Origin: Pteria penguin
Lineage: Eukaryota > Mollusca > Bivalvia > Pterioida > Pteriidae
NCBI GenBank assembly: GCA_035048485.1
Contig: CM068580.1
Coordinates: forward strand, 53,546,975-53,610,974
DNA: 64,000 nt
Direction of reading: 5' to 3'
The notes beneath the pieces are model-generated. The model did no database searches. It had not been told where the DNA came from and saw only the letters and a program-made list of their open reading frames with translations. Within the stretch, counting starts at the first letter, position 1. Every line of letters begins with the position of its first letter. This document shows positions 57,059-64,000 of this stretch, piece after piece. The translations under genes and the position numbers were made by a program.

Positions 57059-58043
57059 GTATAAATTTAATCTGTGTTATATTCATGCTGAGCACAGATG
57101 AATGTAGTATTAGTGCAGTTTATTGAAAAGAAAGCATCGTTTTTATTGTTACAAATTTCAAATTTTAAAGGACCTTATTTAAATATTAAAGCACAGACGA
57201 AGTAAATGCTACATGTTTTATGATGTCTTTAAAGTTGAAACATTTACACATGTAAATGGTGACAGTTCATTTTCTGGCAGTAAACGTTTACAAAAATTCT
57301 AAAAGTGTAAAAGAAATACAGCCTCCGGCAAACGGGTGTATCTTAGCCTGGGTGGCATGTCATATTTGCTTGGGTGTTGCTACAAGGGCGTTGTGAATCT
57401 CTTTACTCCACCCTTACGTATGTACATTATTTGCTGCAAGTACGGAATGATATGTCATTTTCACATTTATCCAACATTTTGTGTTGTTTTATACTTTACG
57501 GGAAGTCTGACTTTATCACCCCAGCAGTTTAAATAACTTCAAACTAGACAATCAATGCACAGACCGACTGGTACATTACATAAGGTCAGTCTTATGGTGC
57601 GTTGACTTTTCAATCAGGAAATCTTAAGTATAAATCATTTTGGTCCCTGGAATGGCCAGCATTTCAAAGGATTGACTTGAACCAAACATTTTTATTGTGT
57701 TCATGTTTTCAATGAAAGACATTTGTATTATGTTCCACTGTGAGCTATTCTGTCCGATCTAGTGTCTGATGAGGCTATATAAAATACAATCAAACAAGCT
57801 CCTGATAAAATTAGCTCTTTTAATGTTATTTCATGCATTTTTGCACTGAAACGTTCAAACGGTATGGTGTCTTTTGTTACCTTCGATGTAAAAAAACATT
57901 GTGTATGGGTTTCACCCTTAGATGTCATATTGGATGGTCAATCTCAGATTGAAATGGAGTGCAAAGGAGGATGATCGGAAAAAAAAGAAAGTAGCACTTG
58001 CAGCAGTGATCTGCCATTGTAAAGTAAATTTTCAGTGGCTTTT

Positions 58044-58630
58044 TAGCCCACCTGAGCCAAAGACTCAAGTGAGCTATAGTCATAGTGCGCCGTCGGTCGT
58101 CATCCGTCTTTAACTTTTCACATTTTCTACTTCTTCTCTGGAACTGCTTAGCAGATTTTGATCAAACTTTGTATATATGATGTACTCAAGGTCTCCTACT
58201 GAAATTGTGTTCAGGATCCAGATTCCCTCAGGGGTGGATCCAGGGCGGGGCCAAAAGTGCCCAAGACAGTACCCCTCTTCAGAAATCTTCTCCTCCAGAA
58301 TCAGAGCACAAATGGGGAATCGAATTGCATTTCAACAATCTATAAAGATGGTTTACCAAAAAATGTGTTCAGGGTTAAGATCCGTCAAATAGAAATTTAC
58401 GTTTTTTTGACAAGTTTCTGGACTTGGTAATTTCAATGCAGAAAAGTGTCATGTTTTTCAGTTAATTAATATTGATGATTTCTTAATGACTATTTTGATC
58501 ATAATTATGGTAAGGAATATTATTGTGAAAGAATTTTGTCAATATCTCAATTTTTGGATTTTTTATGAATTTTTTAAGACTTCCTAAAAAGGGGGAGGGG
58601 GGAGAGTTGGCCATTTTTCACATTTTCAAC

Positions 58631-58666
<36 letters not shown>

Positions 58667-61600
58667 ATTGTGATCAATCATCGTCTGTCGTCCATCGTTA
58701 ACTATTCACATTTTCGACTTCTTCTCCAGAACCACTGAACAGAATTTGATGAAACTTGATAAGCATGTAGTACTCATGGTCCCCTAAAAGTGTTGTTGTT
58801 TTTCGTCCGGATTCATCAATAGGTGGCGCCACCACAGGCAAAAGTAGGTCAAAGAGGGTACCCTCCTGTGACAAACTTCTTCTTCAGACCGGGGGCTTAC
58901 AGAGACAAACCGAATGCATAGGAATGATCTAGAGGGATGTGTGAAGAAGTGTTGTTATTTTTGGTTCTGTTCCGAAATCAAATTTTTGACGTTTTTTTGT
59001 ACTTGGTAGTTTTAATGCAGAAAAGAGGTATTTTTTTCTTTTAGTAAACATTTATGCATTAATTTGGTTTAATTTGATCATTTTGATGGTAAGAAATACT
59101 ACTGCGAAGAAAATTTTTCAATATTTTATGTTTTGGATTTTTTATGAATTTCTTAAGACTTTCAAGAAAAAGGGGGGTGGGATAATTGGTGTAAACATTT
59201 CACAGTTTGAACTTTTTCTTCGGAACCACTTGCTGGAATTCAATGAAACTTGGCATGCATCAAATACTCAAGGTCCCTGACAAATGTGGTCATCTTTGTC
59301 AGGATCCATGAACAGGTGGCACCACCACAGACAAAAGTAGGTCACAGAGGGTACCCTCCTTTGACAAACTTCTTATTCAGATCGGGTGCATACAGCGACA
59401 AACCGACTGCATAGGAATGATTTACAGGCATATGGGAAGAAGTGTTCATATTTTTGGTTCCATTCCGAAATCAAATTTTTGACGTTTTTTCATTTTTATT
59501 TTGGACTTCGTTATTTCAATGCATTAAAGAGTTATTATTTTCTTTAGTAAACATTGATGCATTCATTTGGTTTCATTTAATTATTTCTATGGTAAGGAAT
59601 GCCGGTGCGAAGGAATTTTTTCAATATCTCGATTTTTGAATTTTTTATGAATTTTTTAAGACTTCCAAGAAAGGGGGGGGGGGGGGGACAATTTTTCATA
59701 TCTTCAACTTGATCTACAGAACAACTTGAAGGATTGTGATAAAACTGGGTAGGATGCAAGTACTCATAGTCCTTTTCAAAGGTTTTGTTTTATGTGCGGA
59801 TCATCCAAATTGGTTAACAGATAATGCCACCATGTCTAAAAGTAGGTCTCACAATGGTACATATACCACTTGGTAATTGAAATATGGAGAGTAGCGGTTC
59901 AAATCCAGCTGTGGTCAAAAACTTTTTTTTTTTTTACACATCTAAATAAGTTTTTAGATGTTTCTCAACATATGAAATTAGGAATTTTACGTTTAAGACT
60001 TCCAAAAAAAAGGGGGGGGGGCCATTTTTCACATTTTCAACTTTTTCTACAAAAGTGTTTGAAGGATTTTAATAAATCTTGGTAGAAATAAGTCACTTAT
60101 GATCCTCTTCAAATTCTGTTGTTTTCGTCCAGACCTCTTTACAGGTGGCGCCTCCATAGTCAAGAGTAGGTCACAACAGAGTTCCCTCGTTTAACAATAT
60201 TCTTTTTCATACGGGCTGTATACAGAGACAAACAGAATGCATAGAAATGATCTAGAGGGATGAGTGAAGATGTATTGTCATTTTGGTTCCCTTCCAAAAT
60301 CAAATTTTAGAATTTTTTTCGACATTTCTTTGGACTTGGTGATTCAATGCAGAAAAAAAGTGTCATATTTCCTAGTTAATTGATAATGATGATTTCTTAT
60401 GGACTATTGTGATCATAATTATGGTAAGGATTGTTACTTTGAAAGAATTTTGTCAATATCTCAATTTTTGGATTTTCTATGAATTTTTTAAGACTTCCAA
60501 ATGAGGGTGTATAGGAACAATTCAATCACATTTTTCACTTCTGCTGTTATACCACATGAAAGATTTTAATGAAACATGGAATACATGAAGTACTAAAAGT
60601 CCTCTATCAATTTGGTAAATTTCATCCAAATTGGTTAACAGATAATGCCACCATGTCTAAAAAGCAGTTCTCACAATAGTACATATACCACTTGGTAATT
60701 GAAATATGGAGAGTAGCTGTTCAAATCCAGCTGTGGTCAAAATTTTTTTCTTCATTTCTTTACACATCTAAATAAGTTTTTAGATGTTTCTCAACACTCA
60801 ACATATGAAATTAGGCAATTTTAAGTTAGATCTGGACAATATTTGAAACAATTGTTGTTCATGACCCAGACTTGAAATCAGTCAACAAAAGGCCCCACCT
60901 AAAGAAAATGACTAACTTGTTGCCCTGAATGACTTCTTGCAGAGACAAAGGAAATGCTTAATATCAAAATCACCTGAATGGATGTGCAAAAAAGTGTTGT
61001 TTTTTATTCTAGCCTGAAATAAAATTTGACATATTTTCAACATCTGTGTTGATTTAGTCACATTAATGCAAAAATAAATGAATTCTTCCTTCATGCATGA
61101 CTGATAATCTAGGTACTCAGGTGAGCGATATAGGCCCACTTGGGCCTCTTGTTCTGCAAAACTGTTCTAAGGATTTTAATAAATCTTAGTAGAAATAATT
61201 CACTTATGATCCCCTTCGAATTCTGTTCTTTTTTTGTCCAGACCTCTTCACAGGTGGCGCCACCATAGTCAAAAGTAGGCCAGAAAAAAACAACCTCCTT
61301 TGACAATATTCTTCTTCATACTGGCTGTATATAGAGACAAACTGAATGTATAGAAATTATCAAGAGGGATGAGTGAAGACATATTGTCATTTTGGTTCCC
61401 TTCCAAAATCATTTTTTGAATTTTTTTTCGACATTTCTTTGGACTTGATGATTTCAATGCAGAAAAGTGTCATATTTCCTAGTTAATTGATAATGATGAT
61501 TTCTTATGGACTAGTGTGATCAAAATTATGGTAAGGATGTGACTTTGAAATAATTTTGTCAATATCTAAATTTTTGGATTGTCTATGAATTTTTTAAGAC

Positions 61601-62201
61601 TTCCAAATGAAGGTGTATAGGGACAATTCTTCACATTTAGAACTTCTGCTGTTATACTACATGAAAGATTTGAATGAAACATGGTATATATGAAGTACTA
61701 TCGTTCCTCTATCAATTTTGTACATTTCATCGAAATTGGTCAACAGATAATGCCACCATGCCTAAAAACTAGGTCTCACAATGGTACGTATACTTGGTAA
61801 TTAAAATATGGAGAGTAGAGGTTCAAATCCAGCTGTTGTCAAAATTTTTTTTCATTTCTTTACTCATCTAAATAAGTTTTTAGATGTTTCTCAACATTCA
61901 GCATATTATGCCATTTTAAGTTGGATCTGGACAATATTTGAAACAATTGTTGTTTATGGCCCAGACTTGAAATCAGTCAACAAAAGCCCCCATCTAAAGA
62001 AAATGACAAACTTATTGCCCTGAATTGCATCTTGCAGAGACAAAGCAAATGCTTAATATCAAAATCACCTGAATGGATATGAAAAAAAGGTGTGTTTTTT
62101 ATTCTGGTCTGAAATAAAATTTGAGATATTTTCAACAATTGTGTAATGCAAAAATAAATGAATTCTTCCTTCATGCATGACTGATCATCTAGGTGCTCTT
62201 G
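58044..62201 (+). mobile_element. Outer Helentron-like element, split and 3'-trimmed
   Basis: Left part 58044-58634 begins TAGCCCACCTGAGCC with its stem partner. It resumes at 61152 ('ttctgcaaaactgttctaag'), exactly where intact relatives read 'ctttttctacaaaactgttt'. The 3' end reads 'gatcatctaggtgctcttg', whereas the inner copy has about 30 more bases, including the terminal hairpin, between 'ctaggt' and 'ctcttg'. Confidence 0.8.
58635..61151 (+). mobile_element. Inner Helentron-like element, intact ends
   Basis: TAGCTCACCTGAGCC / AAGTGAGCTA stem at the 5' end; 'caggtgagcgata', the hairpin aggcccacttgggcct and CTTGT at the 3' end. It sits in a T-run of the outer copy without a target duplication longer than T. 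The body has three diverged ~500-600-bp units ('ggcgccaccacaggcaaaagta', 'gacttccaagaaa...gggggg'). Non-coding. Confidence 0.85.
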
Positions 62202-63110
62202 TTTTATTTCTACTACATACTAAGACAATTTATGAGTGCCATATGCATCGAAGAATTTTTCTTTCGAAAAGTCAGGGAGTTTAGATTAGAGTACAATTTT
62301 CTTTTAATGCACTAGCTTTATTAGACATGGTTACCTTCCAAATACAGCTCACTACTTTATCATTGCCAAGTCCCTATCAATCTTGTGTGTTGTTCTCAGT
62401 CAAGAAGAAATTCAGACTGAAACAAAGACCACAAACTTAGAATAATTGTTTAGAGTATGTATATGTTTGATTTTGATATTGCCAATATTTTGAAAATATG
62501 TTGACAGGATAAAACCATGGAGATTTGTCTAAAAAAAATTTTTTTTAATTTTTATATTTTGACTAGCACAGCAAGCTATGCTGTCTCTGACAACTCTTGT
62601 TATACCCCTCACAAACAAAGCTTGGGGGGTATATAGGATTCACCATGTCCGTCTGTCGTACCTTATATCCGTCCTTTCTGATTAGTGTCCGCTGCATAAC
62701 TTTTGTACTGTAGGACTAAGTATGATCAAACCTGGTATGTGGATGCATCATAGGGAGGGGACGTGTCATGTACCAAAATTAGGTCACTGTGACCTTGACC
62801 TTGGCTTTGGAGTTCTTTGATAGTAAAACCTGGGCCACTTCGTGTCTGGAGCATAACTTTTGAACCATAGCACCTAGGTTTATCAAACCTTACATGTGGA
62901 TGCATCATGGGAAGGGGATGTGTCATGTACCAAAACTAGGTCACTGTGACTTTGACCTTTGACCTCTTAAGGTACTCAAGACTTAAGGCTACCTGGTCAG
63001 TATTTGAAGTTTAAAAAGAAAGTGACAAGTTTTATGTTGAAATGTAATGATTTCCATAGGTTTACATGAAAAGCAAGACTGGTGATATCTAATATCTTTT
63101 CCATACCTAG

Positions 63111-64000
63111 GGTTTGGAAGTGGAGGAGGAGGATTTGGTGGAAAATCTTCAGGTTTTGGTTCCTCTGGAGGATTCAGTGGCGCTTCAGGAGGATTTGGTG
63201 GGTCTAGCAATGGTGCTGGTGGTGATGATGACTGGGGAGATAATACAAAGTCATCAGGAGGAGGATTTGGAGGCAATAGACCCTCTGGAATATTTGGTAG
63301 TAGGTCCAACGGAGGAGGAGGAGATGGCTTCCAAAAAAGAAATGTAGGAAGTGACTGGGGATCAGATGACAGGAAGTCTGGATTTGGTAGTGGATCTCGT
63401 CCTGGATTTAGTGGAGACAATAAACCCCATCAAGGCTTTGGAGGTGGATTTAAAGGAGGAAAGCTTTCAGGAGGGGGTTTTGGAGGTGGTGGATCAGCTC
63501 CATCAACTGATGATTGGGAATTGGAAGATACTGGACCATCCCTTCCAGTCAGTGAATCCTTATCTGTGGATACAGAGTGGCACCATGATAATGCAGATTT
63601 ATTTTCTCTTACAAAGTTGAATATAGGTGAAACATATGCTGTATATATGGTGGTACCAAATACTCCCACAGAATTTTGGGTGCAAGTTACGAAATTTACT
63701 GAAGAATTGGAGACTGTTATGGAAAAAATTCAAGAAGTATACAGTAGTGCTGCATCAGATAATTTGCCCATCAAAAAGCCAGAGATTGGTATGCCATGCA
63801 TAGCTATGTTCTCTGAAGACAAGAGATGGTATAGAGGTGAAATCCAAGGGTTTGGACAACAAGATGACTTAGAAGTTCACTTTGTTGATTATGGAAATTC
63901 TGAATCTGTTTCAAAGTCTAATGTTAAAGCTGTCAAAAAAGAGTTCATGAAATTGTCATCACAAGGAGTAAAATGCAGTCTTCAGGGATTAAAACCTACT
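63111..64000 (+). CDS. Tudor gene, exon 11 (GFGG region, Tudor 6), runs off the edge
   Basis: Acceptor ttttccatacctag, phase 1 in; open for 296 codons to the window end. Residues ~1274-1425 are Gly/Phe/Ser-rich with three Trp-acidic motifs (DDDWGDN, SDWGSDD, DDWELED). Without an intron the frame then enters an extended Tudor domain: EFWVQVTKF, a Glu-rich helix, GMPCIAMFSEDKRWYRGEI (core from ~1500) and FVDYGNSES (~1531-1539), a canonical cage end. The single reading frame across both parts proves that the Vasa-like region and Tudor 6 belong to one polypeptide. The SN-like half begins (VKCSLQGLK) and is cut by the edge. Confidence 0.95.

Larger units (their letters stand above)
57059..63110 (+). 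other. Intron 10 of the Tudor gene
   Basis: GT-AG (gtataa ... tccatacctag). 57059-58040 has nothing recognised. Then come the nested Helentron-like elements (58044-62201), AT-rich sequence, and a repeat of the 'tatacccctcacaaacaaag' type at 62600-62990 with two ~115-bp units ('gtggatgcatcat...catgtaccaaaa'). Confidence 0.8.

Noticed and set aside
62989..63420. 143-residue Pro-rich minus-strand frame (also 38226-38558)
   Set aside because: Complement of Gly codons gives Pro codons; no splice or start context.

Overview
The window is eukaryotic nuclear DNA. It is AT-rich, has GT-AG introns of up to about 7 kb, and is crowded with SINEs, terminal-inverted-repeat transposons and Helitron/Helentron-like repeats. 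The SINE heads and tails, and the repeat ends such as TAGCTCACCTGAGC...GGGCCTCTTGT, look most like mollusc and especially bivalve repeats. That assignment is from pattern memory, not a search.

The one clear host gene runs on the + strand from about 13.2 kb past the right edge. Eleven exons join in consistent phase into an open frame of about 1,570 codons without a stop. It encodes four extended Tudor domains in one long exon (13353-15540) and a fifth split over two exons (17035-17330, 21072-21209). A long Gly/Phe/Arg/Ser-rich region follows, with GFGG and RG repeats and Trp-acidic motifs (exons 33264-33570, 38226-38524, 63111-). Inside that region sit small phase-1/phase-1 exons carrying CCHC zinc knuckles: a decayed one at 43966, intact near-identical ones at 51222 and 56966. 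A sixth Tudor domain follows directly in the last exon. The Gly-rich plus knuckle block resembles the N-terminal region of Vasa/GLH germline helicases, but here it lies between Tudor domains. This is the most interesting system in the window, plausibly a germ-granule or piRNA-pathway scaffold carrying both the Tudor reader and a Vasa-like, possibly methylated RG tail. No DEAD-box helicase is seen before the window ends.

A tentative minus-strand gene of unknown identity lies in 3.3-8.5 kb: an ETS-type promoter motif, a first exon with ATG at 8426, and two phase-compatible internal exons (6250-6438, 3324-3465). It would continue off the left edge.

The rest is repeats. There is a group of CAG...CTG transposons with 6-bp target duplications (7224-7755, 17752-18638, 30985-32150, and likely 22542-23758, 26476-27902 and 42570-43157), two of which keep a similar acidic last exon ending in EIEFE. 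There are two hAT elements with exact 8-bp duplications (20188-20608; 38716-39685, the latter with BED-finger and dimerisation-region remnants). Four elements have TA duplications (34686-36636, 39815-41066, 49565-50495, 52769-55767). There is a 1.2-kb element of eight ~148-bp tandem units (18721-19955). Two sets of nested hairpin-ended elements occur (45115-49450 and 58044-62201), plus SINEs, a Tc1-like transposase remnant, a LINE 3' remnant, and several long palindromes. Nearly all the transposons right of 15.5 kb lie within introns of the Tudor gene.
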